A stretch of 6,242 bases of DNA from Candidatus Agrococcus pullicola (GTDB lineage Bacteria; Actinomycetota; Actinomycetes; Actinomycetales; Microbacteriaceae). The stretch covers positions 1 to 6,242 of the forward strand of contig DXDC01000332.1 of assembly GCA_019115685.1 (NCBI GenBank), given 5' to 3'. Under the pieces are notes generated by a model. That model was given only the letters and a program-made list of their open reading frames with translations. It was not told where the DNA came from and did not search any database. Each line of letters starts with the position of its first letter. Position 1 is the first letter of the stretch. Position numbers and translations under genes: made by a program. Below are positions 1 through 6,242 of this stretch, in pieces.

Positions 1-506
1 CAGAATCGCGTCCATTCCCCCTCGACCGGCAGTGCGGCGACAGCAATCACGGCGAGGAGGAGGTACGGGGCCGGGATCCATCGCATCAGCATCGCGAGAA
101 GGAAGTACAGCAGCAGGTAGGCGAGGAACCAGAGGTGCTCGATCGGGGTGTAGAAGATGCGCCAGAACACCTCCCAGCCGAAACCGAAGCCGGTGAGGCG
201 CTGGTCGAGGTCGAAGACGGCGATCAACAGCACGGACCAGAGCAGGTACGGCCACGCGATACGCCGCACCTTCCCGGCGACATGCGTGCCGGGCCCCTTC
301 GCAAGCGAGCGCGGCACGAACAGTCCCGAAAGGAGGAACATCGCGGGCAACCGTAGCGGCGTGACGATGATCGACGCGGTACCGAGCCGGGTGAACTCGT
401 GCCCCGTGAACAGCTCCGTGCGCTGCATCACGTGCACGAGGATGACCAGAAGCACAGCGCTGCCGCGAACGACATCGATCCAATCGAGTCGTCGTGTTGC
501 AGGCAT
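1..506 (-). CDS. Acyltransferase-3 family membrane protein (3'-truncated by window edge)
   Basis: This is a multi-pass membrane protein of the acyltransferase 3 (OafA/NodX-type) family. The family moves acetyl or other acyl groups onto surface glycans. Only the first 168 residues are present, because the gene runs off the left edge. Seen directly: the family N-terminus LDWIDVVRG with Arg14, then a hydrophobic helix carrying His25 (VILVHVM); a loop and helix LPAMFLLSG (about residues 53-61); a basic stretch KVRRIAWPYLLW (79-90); and HLWFLAYLLLYF (124-135). The Arg and His, ten residues apart, match the conserved pair thought to be functional in this family. The ATG start at 506-504 has an AGGA 7 nt upstream. 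The gene lies 36 bp downstream of the glycosylphosphotransferase on the same strand, so co-transcription is likely. The acceptor glycan and acyl donor are not visible. O-acetylation is the usual role but is inferred here. Confidence 0.88.
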   Translation of the reverse strand, partial: MPATRRLDWIDVVRGSAVLLVILVHVMQRTELFTGHEFTRLGTASIIVTPLRLPAMFLLSGLFVPRSLAKGPGTHVAGKVRRIAWPYLLWSVLLIAVFDLDQRLTGFGFGWEVFWRIFYTPIEHLWFLAYLLLYFLLAMLMRWIPAPYLLLAVIAVAALPVEGEWTRF

Positions 507-513
507 CCCGCGA

Positions 514-517
514 TCCT
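514..517 (-). promoter_or_regulatory. Ribosome binding site of the leftward acyltransferase
   Basis: AGGA on the minus strand lies 7 nt before the ATG at 506. It supports that start. The 36-bp gap between the two leftward genes shows no terminator-like hairpin with a T-run, so read-through from the upstream gene is expected. Confidence 0.55.
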
Positions 518-542
518 AGGTCGGATGCGTCGGTGTCGCGAG

Positions 543-2138
543 TCAGCCCGTGGTGTCGCCGGGGACGAGGGCCGCCTTGAACGTCTTGAAGAGAATCACG
601 ATGTCGCTCATGACGCTCCAGTTCTCGACGTACGACAGGTCGAGGCGCACGCTGTCGTCCCACGAGAGGGACGAGCGGCCGGAGACCTGCCAGAGGCCAG
701 TAATGCCTGGCTTGACGAGGAAGCGGCGATGCACGTGGTCGTCATACTGCTCGACCTCGCGCTGGATTGGCGGGCGCGGACCGACGAGGCTCATGGACCC
801 GCCAAGCACATTAAACAGCTGCGGCAGTTCGTCGAGAGAGTATTTGCGGAGAACGCGGCCGACGCGGGTGATGCGGGGGTCGTTCTTCATCTTGAACTGC
901 ACGGTATTGCCGTGATCCTGCATATCGAGAAGCGACTGTAGCTTCTCCTCGGCGTTCGGGATCATCGACCGGAACTTCCACATGCGGAATTCCCGCCCGT
1001 GGCGGCCGATGCGCGACTGCTTGTAGATAACGGGTCCGCCGGAGCTGAAGAGCACAAGCAGCGCTATAAGCAGCAGAGCGGGGCTGAGGACAACCAGCAT
1101 GAAGAACGAGCCGAAAAGGTCCATCATGCGCTTCACGAATCGCTGCGCCGGCGAGAAGCGAGGCGTCTCCACGTGCATCAACGGAAGACCGGCGACCGGG
1201 CGTGTGTGGATACGCGGTCCAGCAATGTCGGTGATGCTCGGCGCGAGCACAAGGTGTTGCTTGCCCGCCTCGAGTGTCCATGAGATCTGCTTGACGCGCG
1301 TGGGACCGAGTTCGTCTGTGCTGGTGATGACGACAGTGTCTGCGCCGGTCAACGTGAGCGCGCTCTCGACGGAACTCACACCGCCCAGGACCGGAATGTC
1401 GGAACCGTCGAGGATGTCCGATGCTCGACGTGCCGGGATGCACGCGCCAGCCACCACGTAGCCCGCGCCACTGCTCCGCCGTAGCTCGTTCGCCGTGTGC
1501 TTGACAGAGCTCTCCGAGCCGACCAGCAACACTCTCGCGCTGTACTCGCCCTTTTTCCGCTTGTTGCGCAACCAAACGCGCCAGACGTAGCGTCCAAGCA
1601 GCAATAGCAGCACGCCGGCTGGGAGCGTGATGAGCAAGTAACCGCGGGAGGCTTCGACCTGAAGAAGGAACGCGGCGATTGCGATAAGACCGAAGAGCAT
1701 GACGCTGCTGTTGAAAACACGCTGATACTCTGCCGCTCCCACTCCGACGACACGATCGGAGCGCGTGTCAGCGACAGCGAGCGCCAGCAGCCAACTGAGC
1801 ACGATCAGGCATGACAGCGCGGTGTATGACGTGATTCCCGGCCACGCCTGGACAGGCATCGCTACCTGGGTATGAAAGCCGAGCCAGCCGAGCTGAGTGC
1901 CGAAGACTACGCCCGCGATGATAACGAAGTCCGTGATGCGCAACGCGCGCGCGTAGCGCTCCCTCCAGTTGCGAGCGCCCTTCGGCAGGACACTGCCGGA
2001 CGGCACAGAACCCGTCGCCGTGCGCACAACGGCCGGGAAGTCGGGAGTTGCCGCGCGCGAGGCCCCCTCACTCACGGTCTCGACGACACCACTGACGGCA
2101 TCATCCGCCACTGGTCCATGCGTCGTACCGCTCGACAA
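543..2138 (-). CDS. Polyprenyl glycosylphosphotransferase (exopolysaccharide priming sugar transferase, WbaP/WcaJ-like)
   Basis: This enzyme transfers a sugar-1-phosphate from a nucleotide sugar to undecaprenyl phosphate, the first step of lipid-linked polysaccharide assembly at the inner membrane face. The 531-residue architecture is typical of the long form: a disordered N-terminal tail (1-60), four membrane helices (about 66-88, 105-124, 143-162, 166-190), a Rossmann-like domain starting RVLLVGSES (202-210), a basic membrane-entry segment KRMMD (336-340) leading into a hydrophobic stretch broken at Ser352-Pro353, and the C-terminal catalytic domain. The catalytic domain shows [10 protein letters not shown] (372-381), MWKFRSM (386-392), the Asp436-Glu437 dyad in SLDELPQ, VGPRPP (452-457) and [13 protein letters not shown] (476-488). 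The TTG start is chosen for its strong Shine-Dalgarno sequence. The next gene downstream is an acyltransferase, and a DUF4012 gene is divergent. The sugar (glucose, galactose, GlcNAc or other) cannot be read from the sequence. Confidence 0.95.
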   Translation of the reverse strand: MSSGTTHGPVADDAVSGVVETVSEGASRAATPDFPAVVRTATGSVPSGSVLPKGARNWRERYARALRITDFVIIAGVVFGTQLGWLGFHTQVAMPVQAWPGITSYTALSCLIVLSWLLALAVADTRSDRVVGVGAAEYQRVFNSSVMLFGLIAIAAFLLQVEASRGYLLITLPAGVLLLLLGRYVWRVWLRNKRKKGEYSARVLLVGSESSVKHTANELRRSSGAGYVVAGACIPARRASDILDGSDIPVLGGVSSVESALTLTGADTVVITSTDELGPTRVKQISWTLEAGKQHLVLAPSITDIAGPRIHTRPVAGLPLMHVETPRFSPAQRFVKRMMDLFGSFFMLVVLSPALLLIALLVLFSSGGPVIYKQSRIGRHGREFRMWKFRSMIPNAEEKLQSLLDMQDHGNTVQFKMKNDPRITRVGRVLRKYSLDELPQLFNVLGGSMSLVGPRPPIQREVEQYDDHVHRRFLVKPGITGLWQVSGRSSLSWDDSVRLDLSYVENWSVMSDIVILFKTFKAALVPGDTTG

Positions 2139-2145
2139 ACGCTGG

Positions 2146-2153
2146 CCTCCCCT
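2146..2153 (-). promoter_or_regulatory. Strong ribosome binding site fixing a TTG start
   Basis: AGGGGAGG on the minus strand ends 7 nt before the TTG at 2138-2136. This near-perfect Shine-Dalgarno sequence at ideal spacing is the main reason to accept TTG over later in-frame GTG codons as the start of the glycosylphosphotransferase. Confidence 0.75.
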
Positions 2154-2258
2154 ATATTCGCCCGCACGTACAGGGACAGAGCATACCTCACCACTTATCG
2201 CGGCTCAGCGAGACGCACCGCCCGCGCACGGCGCGTTCGCGCAGGTTCGCCACGAGTC

Positions 2259-2263
2259 AGGAG
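2259..2263 (+). promoter_or_regulatory. Ribosome binding site of the DUF4012 gene
   Basis: AGGAG lies 8 nt before the GTG at 2272 and 14 nt before the in-frame ATG at 2278. The spacing favours the GTG as the start on a transcript with a leader. Confidence 0.6.
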
Positions 2264-2271
2264 CCTAGAAT

Positions 2272-4086
2272 GTGCGGATGCAGAAGCATGCAGATGCCGC
2301 CCCAAAGCGCCAGTGGTGGCGACGACCCCCGCGCCTGAAGCCGACACTGTGGACAGTCGCCGGCGTCATCGTCTTTTGCATCATCGTGATGGGCGTCAGT
2401 GCGTTCGTTGCGAAGAGCGCCGTAGATTCGATGATGGCGGATGCGAGGCAGCTCACGGACAACCTCGGCGACCGCGAGCAGGTTTCCCGAACAGTCGATG
2501 GCATGCGCGACTCCGCGCGCAACGCACACATTGCGACGTCACACCCCATCTGGCGAGGGAGCGAGGTCATTCCGTTCATCGGGGACGATCTCCGCGCGGT
2601 GAGACTGCTTGCGGGAGCGGCCGACGAATTGATCAGCGACGTCGCTGCGCCTCTTCTCGAGCTTGACCTCTCATCGATCGGTCCGACGGACGGCGCTCTG
2701 AACGTCGACGCTGTCGCCGAACTCGGGAAGCGCGTCGAGGAAGTAGCACCAACGGCGGAACGCCTCCAGATTCGACTCGTCGCAGAAGGCATCGAGACCG
2801 AGGGGCTCCTCGCGCCGTTGAGGGGTCCTGTCGATCAAGTTCTCGGCGCGATCGACACCATGGCCGATGTGTTGAGAAGAGTCGCGATCCTCTCACCGCA
2901 GCTTCCGACGATGTTGGGCGCGGACGAACCCCGCAACTATTTGGTACTCGTCCAGAACACCGCCGAGATGCGCACCCTCGGCGGCAACCCTGGCACTTTG
3001 CTCATGATGACTCTCGATAACGGAGCAATGTCGATCACCAATTCAGCTGGACAGGCGGATGTCAATTCCGGCAGACCGGAATCGATCGTGCCCCTAGCGC
3101 CCTCCACAGAGGCGTTATATACGGATCGCGTCGGACGCTACATCCAAGACACCACGATGACGCCGGACTTCGCGCAGACGGCCCACATCGCGCGCGCATT
3201 CTGGTCTGACGCGATCGGAGATCCCGGACACTCCGTTCTCGCGATCGACCCCGTGTTTCTGAGCAATATCCTTCGTGCAACTGGGCCGGTTCAACTTCCG
3301 ACCGGTGAAACGCTCAATGCTGACAATGTCGTCGAGGAACTGCTCAGCAACGTCTACGCACGTTTTCCGGGCGATACCGCCGAGTCCGCCCGGCAGCAGG
3401 ACGAGTTCTTCGTCTCAGCAGCCTCGGCAATCGTCGAAGGCGTGACACATGCGCAGAACCCGTTGACGTCCCTCGTCCCCCAACTCACCAAGGGATTCGA
3501 AAACGGCCGCATCCTCTACGCGCCCACCGATCGAACAGAGGCCAAAGCAGTGGCGGGCACGCTCTTCAACGGACCGCTGTATTCCACAAGCAACCGGGAC
3601 GCGACAACCATGGGCGTGTTTGTCAACGACAACACCGAAGGCAAGCTCGACTACTACACCGACATGAGCGTCACGGCGTCGACTGATGTGTGCGAGGCGG
3701 ATGAAGACGCAATCTTCACGGCGAAAGCCACGTACAACTACACGCTTGAACCGGGCGCTGTCGCCGGTCTGCCTGCTTATGTGTCAACTGGGAGGTACTT
3801 TCCCAAGGGCATCAAATCCACGAATCTCGTGTTCTACGGACCGGTCGGCAGCAGCTACGTGTCTGCCAAGGTTGACGGGGAAGAGTTCGTCCCACAGGCC
3901 GGTACGAATGATCTCGGACGCGCCGCCGTACTCATCAACTTCGAGAGTGAGCCGTCGAGCACGCACACGATCGAGGTGACCTTCTCGGCTCCAACTGAAG
4001 ATGAGGAGTACGGCCCGCTCGCAGTCGCACACACACCGATGTTGGAAAAGGTCCCCGTCGAGATCAACGCGCCAGGCTGCGGATAG
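2272..4086 (+). CDS. DUF4012 domain-containing membrane-anchored protein
   Basis: This 604-residue protein has unknown molecular function. A short basic cytoplasmic tail (1-24) precedes one membrane helix (about 26-47, TVAGVIVFCIIVMGVSAF). The rest should lie outside the membrane. DUF4012 hallmarks are clear: NYLVLVQNTAEMRTLGG (222-238), TPDFAQ (297-302), then AIDPVFLSNILRATGPVQLP (324-343) and NVVEELLSNVYARF (352-365). A C-terminal domain (about 445-604) looks beta-rich and ends in PGCG. The only cysteines outside the membrane helix are Cys474 and Cys603, which could form a disulfide. The GTG start is chosen for the AGGAG 8 nt upstream; ATG 2278 is a possible alternative. DUF4012 genes are commonly found beside surface-polysaccharide genes in actinobacteria, and here the neighbours are a priming transferase (divergent) and a glycosyltransferase (2 bp downstream). 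A role in glycan assembly, attachment or export is inferred only from this context. Confidence 0.9.
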   Translation: MRMQKHADAAPKRQWWRRPPRLKPTLWTVAGVIVFCIIVMGVSAFVAKSAVDSMMADARQLTDNLGDREQVSRTVDGMRDSARNAHIATSHPIWRGSEVIPFIGDDLRAVRLLAGAADELISDVAAPLLELDLSSIGPTDGALNVDAVAELGKRVEEVAPTAERLQIRLVAEGIETEGLLAPLRGPVDQVLGAIDTMADVLRRVAILSPQLPTMLGADEPRNYLVLVQNTAEMRTLGGNPGTLLMMTLDNGAMSITNSAGQADVNSGRPESIVPLAPSTEALYTDRVGRYIQDTTMTPDFAQTAHIARAFWSDAIGDPGHSVLAIDPVFLSNILRATGPVQLPTGETLNADNVVEELLSNVYARFPGDTAESARQQDEFFVSAASAIVEGVTHAQNPLTSLVPQLTKGFENGRILYAPTDRTEAKAVAGTLFNGPLYSTSNRDATTMGVFVNDNTEGKLDYYTDMSVTASTDVCEADEDAIFTAKATYNYTLEPGAVAGLPAYVSTGRYFPKGIKSTNLVFYGPVGSSYVSAKVDGEEFVPQAGTNDLGRAAVLINFESEPSSTHTIEVTFSAPTEDEEYGPLAVAHTPMLEKVPVEINAPGCG

Positions 4087-4088
4087 TC

Positions 4089-5183
4089 ATGCCCGGCATC
4101 ATCGTTCACGAATGGCTCTCCCCTGCCGGTGGCTCTGAGAACGTCTTCGAAGCGATCGCGCAAGCGTTTCCCGATGCCGAAAGATGGTGTCTTTGGAACG
4201 AGTCGGACCGGCTCCGTCCGATTCACGAGACTGTGCTCGCGCGAACGCCGCTCAAGGGACGTAAGGCCCTCGCACTGCCGTTCATGCCGCCCGTCTGGCG
4301 GAACCTCCCCCGTCGCGATGCTGACTGGGTTTTGACCAGCACACACCTCTTCGCGCACCACGCTCGCTTCAAGGGTCCCGCGCGGGATGCACCGAAACTC
4401 GTGTACGCGCACACCCCCGCCCGCTACATCTGGGTGCCCGAGCTTGATGTCCGCGGCGCCAGCGTTCCAGCGCGCCTCGCATCACGCGCGCTGAAGCCGT
4501 TGGACCGACGGCGAGCCCAGGAGCCAGTCGCGCTCGCGGCGAACAGCGAATACATCGCACGGCGGATCGCAGACGCGTGGGAGCGCGAGGCCGAGGTCAT
4601 CTACCCGAACGTCGACGTCGAGCGGATCCTCGCCGAACCAGTCCTCTCCGCCGACGACGAAGAACGTCTCGCAGGACTGCCATCCGAGTTCATCCTCGGC
4701 TTCTCGAGGTTCGTGCCGTACAAACGACTGGACGCCGCGATCGACGCAGGCCGCGTCGCGGGTTTGCCCGTCGTGCTGGCCGGCGGAGGGGACGGCGAAG
4801 GCGAGCTGCGTGCATACGGCGAACGTGTGCATCCGGGCATGGTGCACTTCGCGATCAATCCATCCGACCAGCTCCTTTCGGCCATTCTGCGACGTGCCAC
4901 GGCGCTGGTCTTCGCGCCGATCGAAGACTTCGGCATCATCCCCGTCGAGGCGATGGCGGCGGGAACGCCAGTTCTCGTCAATGCGACGGGCGGAGCCGTC
5001 GAATCCGTGGTCGACGGTGTGACGGGCGCGCACGTACACGACTGGTCCGACGATGCCGCACTTCGCGCCGCGGTCGATACCGCGGTCGGCTGCAGCGCCG
5101 ATGCGTGCCGAGACCGGGCGCGCGACTTCGGAAGTGACGTCTTCGACCGCCGCATCCGTGACTTCGTTGCGAGACACACGTGA
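4089..5183 (+). CDS. GT4-family glycosyltransferase (WbaZ-like)
   Basis: This is a retaining GT-B glycosyltransferase of 364 residues, expected to be cytoplasmic at the membrane face and to add a sugar from a nucleotide-sugar donor to a lipid-linked glycan. The N-terminal acceptor domain opens with VHEWLSPAGGSE (6-17), a typical family start with the Gly-Gly loop, and contains YAHTPARYIW (106-115), characteristic of the WbaZ-like branch. The C-terminal donor domain shows GFSRFVPYKRLD (204-215) with Arg207 and Lys212, likely to contact the donor phosphates, followed by the EX7E motif EDFGIIPVE (Glu279 and Glu287) and AMAAGTPVLVNATGG. Length is normal and the fold looks complete. The gene starts 2 bp after the DUF4012 stop with only a weak GGAT upstream, so translation is probably coupled. 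WbaZ relatives are often mannosyltransferases, but the sugar here is not established. Confidence 0.92.
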   Translation: MPGIIVHEWLSPAGGSENVFEAIAQAFPDAERWCLWNESDRLRPIHETVLARTPLKGRKALALPFMPPVWRNLPRRDADWVLTSTHLFAHHARFKGPARDAPKLVYAHTPARYIWVPELDVRGASVPARLASRALKPLDRRRAQEPVALAANSEYIARRIADAWEREAEVIYPNVDVERILAEPVLSADDEERLAGLPSEFILGFSRFVPYKRLDAAIDAGRVAGLPVVLAGGGDGEGELRAYGERVHPGMVHFAINPSDQLLSAILRRATALVFAPIEDFGIIPVEAMAAGTPVLVNATGGAVESVVDGVTGAHVHDWSDDAALRAAVDTAVGCSADACRDRARDFGSDVFDRRIRDFVARHT

Positions 5184-6242
5184 GTACGGAAGTACTTCAC
5201 GGCGACGTGCGCGCGCGGGTTCCGTGGATCGACACGGCCCGCGCGCTGTGTGTGCTTGCCGTCGTCGTCATGCACACGACGATCTCGCTACTGGTCGTCG
5301 TCGAGCACACGCAGGTAGACGTCGCGTGGCGCCAGATCGTCGATGCGATGACGCCGTTCCGCATGCCTGCGCTGTCGCTCCTCAGTGGCATGCTGCTCGC
5401 ACGGCGGATTCGCGCCGGGTGGTCAGACAGATCGGTTCGTGCGTCGGTCGCGCTGTCGTATTGGCTCTATGTCGTCTGGCTGTTGATCTTCCTGCTGATT
5501 GCTGTTGGCATCGGATGGTCGATGTGGCTCGGCCCACTCGGAGCGGGAACCCCCTATCAAGGCGCGCAGGCCTTCGTCGACCAGCTCATCCTGCCGAAGA
5601 GCGTGCTGTGGTATGTCATGGCCTTGGCAATCTGGACGGTCGTGCTGGCCGCCATGCACAAGGTATCGCCCGCCGCCGTACTGATCGTGCTTGGCACACT
5701 CTCGGTGGTGTCGTTCTATCTGCCAGGCGACGGCAGCGACCAGTATCGGAACGTTCTTCGGTACTTCGTGTTCTTCGCGGTCGGCGTCTATGCGGCTGGC
5801 CTCATTCGTGAACACGTGGCGAAGCGGCCATGGGCGTCAGGCGGTGTGGCAGTCGGCGCGTTCGTACTGGTTGCCGCGATTGCCAACTTCGGCATGGACG
5901 ACAATGTCGACCATGTGCTGACCATTCCGCGGGACATTGCGGGTGCGGTGATCGTCATCATCGGCGCGCTTGCCCTCACGAAAGTCCCGGGCTTGGGGGG
6001 CGTGCTCGCTTGGGCTGGCCGACGCACCCTACCGATCTACGTCATGCACGTTCCGCTCCTCGAGCTCCTGACGATGTTTCCCACGTGGTGGCTCGGAGCG
6101 CTCGACAGCGAGATCGTGCACGCGCTCGCGCCCGTTGTCATCACACTCGCGATCACGGCAGCTTCCGTTGGCATCCATGCGCTCGTTGTGCGTACGCCTG
6201 CGCGCGTTGTGTTTACGCTCCCGGAGGCATGGCGCCGCCGCA
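5180..6242 (+). CDS. Acyltransferase-3 family membrane protein (3'-truncated by window edge)
   Basis: This is a second integral membrane acyltransferase of the acyltransferase 3 family, open for 354 codons to the right edge with no stop. It has about ten hydrophobic segments. Family features are WIDTARALCVLAVVVMHT with Arg21 and His32 (same spacing as Arg14/His25 in the left-edge protein), FRMPALSLLSGMLLARR (60-76), LWYVMALAIW (143-152), YFVFFAVGVYAAG (195-207), and AGRRTLPIYVMHVPLLELL (279-297) with His290. The start is taken as GTG 5180, overlapping the glycosyltransferase TGA in a GTGA junction. No good ribosome binding site is present, so reinitiation after the upstream stop is likely. 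GTG 5207 is an alternative that keeps the whole conserved N-terminus. The last visible residues (about 338-354) follow the final helix, so most of the protein is probably present. The likely role is O-acylation of the surface glycan; the substrate is unknown. Confidence 0.88.
   Translation, partial: MSTEVLHGDVRARVPWIDTARALCVLAVVVMHTTISLLVVVEHTQVDVAWRQIVDAMTPFRMPALSLLSGMLLARRIRAGWSDRSVRASVALSYWLYVVWLLIFLLIAVGIGWSMWLGPLGAGTPYQGAQAFVDQLILPKSVLWYVMALAIWTVVLAAMHKVSPAAVLIVLGTLSVVSFYLPGDGSDQYRNVLRYFVFFAVGVYAAGLIREHVAKRPWASGGVAVGAFVLVAAIANFGMDDNVDHVLTIPRDIAGAVIVIIGALALTKVPGLGGVLAWAGRRTLPIYVMHVPLLELLTMFPTWWLGALDSEIVHALAPVVITLAITAASVGIHALVVRTPARVVFTLPEAWRRR

Larger units (their letters stand above)
2139..2271. 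promoter_or_regulatory. Divergent intergenic control region
   Basis: These 133 bp separate the leftward glycosylphosphotransferase from the rightward DUF4012 gene and must hold the start signals for both transcripts unless either is read from afar. Candidates by eye are as follows. Leftward, TATGCT at 2185-2180 (minus strand) fits the actinobacterial TANNNT -10 pattern and would give a leader of about 35 nt, but its -35 is poor. Rightward, TATATT at 2153-2158 has TCGACA at 2132-2137 with a slightly short 15-bp spacer; it overlaps the leftward ribosome binding site. Also rightward, TAGAAT at 2265-2270 sits 7 nt before an in-frame ATG. No riboswitch or convincing operator was recognised. The region is inferred to be regulatory from its position. 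The individual boxes are weak. Confidence 0.5.

Noticed and set aside
507..542. Possible terminator or promoter between the two leftward genes (CCTAGG palindrome at 515-520)
   Set aside because: The palindrome is only 6 bp, overlaps the ribosome binding site and has no stem or T-run. The gap is better read as a simple intra-operon spacer.
135..941. Overlapping rightward open frames at the left end
   Set aside because: They lie opposite the acyltransferase and the C-terminus of the glycosylphosphotransferase, whose minus-strand translations match known families. The rightward translations match nothing.
811..1575. 254-codon leftward open frame
   Set aside because: It lies in another frame of the glycosylphosphotransferase gene. 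The Arg/His-rich translation has no recognisable motif, whereas the host frame carries all the family motifs.
2231..2250. Short inverted repeat GCGCGTTCGCGC and repeated GTTCGC in the intergenic region
   Set aside because: The stem is 3-5 bp and the direct repeat 6 bp. In sequence this GC-rich such matches arise by chance, and there is no T-run or other sign of a terminator or operator.
1872..2666. 264-codon rightward open frame spanning the divergent region
   Set aside because: It runs antisense to the glycosylphosphotransferase start and out of frame through the DUF4012 gene. The product is rich in Arg and Ala with no domain, typical of shadow frames in GC-rich DNA.
4482..5275. Leftward open frames of 231 and 224 codons opposite the glycosyltransferase
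   Set aside because: They are antisense shadows of a gene with complete GT4 motifs. No ribosome binding site or domain supports them.

Overview
The window looks like chromosomal DNA from a high-GC actinobacterium, most likely of the Microbacteriaceae/Microbacterium type. The reasons are the GC-rich coding sequence, the GTG and TTG start codons, and a DUF4012 protein beside a polyprenyl-phosphate sugar transferase. The genus is an inference from style and gene content, not from a marker gene. The window is almost entirely coding and holds five protein genes. No RNA genes, mobile elements or CRISPR arrays were seen.

Layout. Two leftward genes fill positions 1-2138: a polyprenyl glycosylphosphotransferase (543-2138) followed, 36 bp downstream, by an acyltransferase-3 membrane protein that runs off the left edge (506 to <1). 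A 133-bp divergent intergenic region (2139-2271) carries promoter-like elements in both directions. Three tightly packed rightward genes follow: a DUF4012 membrane-anchored protein (2272-4086), a GT4-type glycosyltransferase (4089-5183) after a 2-bp gap, and a second acyltransferase-3 protein (5180 to >6242) that overlaps the glycosyltransferase by 4 bp and runs off the right edge.

How they fit together. This reads as part of a cell-surface polysaccharide (exopolysaccharide, capsule or wall glycan) locus. The glycosylphosphotransferase would load the first sugar-1-phosphate onto undecaprenyl phosphate at the inner membrane face. The GT4 enzyme would add a further sugar from a nucleotide-sugar donor. 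The two acyltransferase-3 proteins would decorate the glycan with acetyl or similar groups. The DUF4012 protein has a short cytoplasmic tail, one membrane helix and a large extracytoplasmic domain, and would act outside the membrane in an unknown step. Flippase, polymerase and length-control genes are not in the window and would be expected nearby.

Novelty. Nothing points to a defence system, mobile element or clearly unprecedented machine. The most interesting item is the uncharacterised DUF4012 protein, which shares a divergent control region with the priming transferase and is tightly linked to a glycosyltransferase and an acyltransferase.
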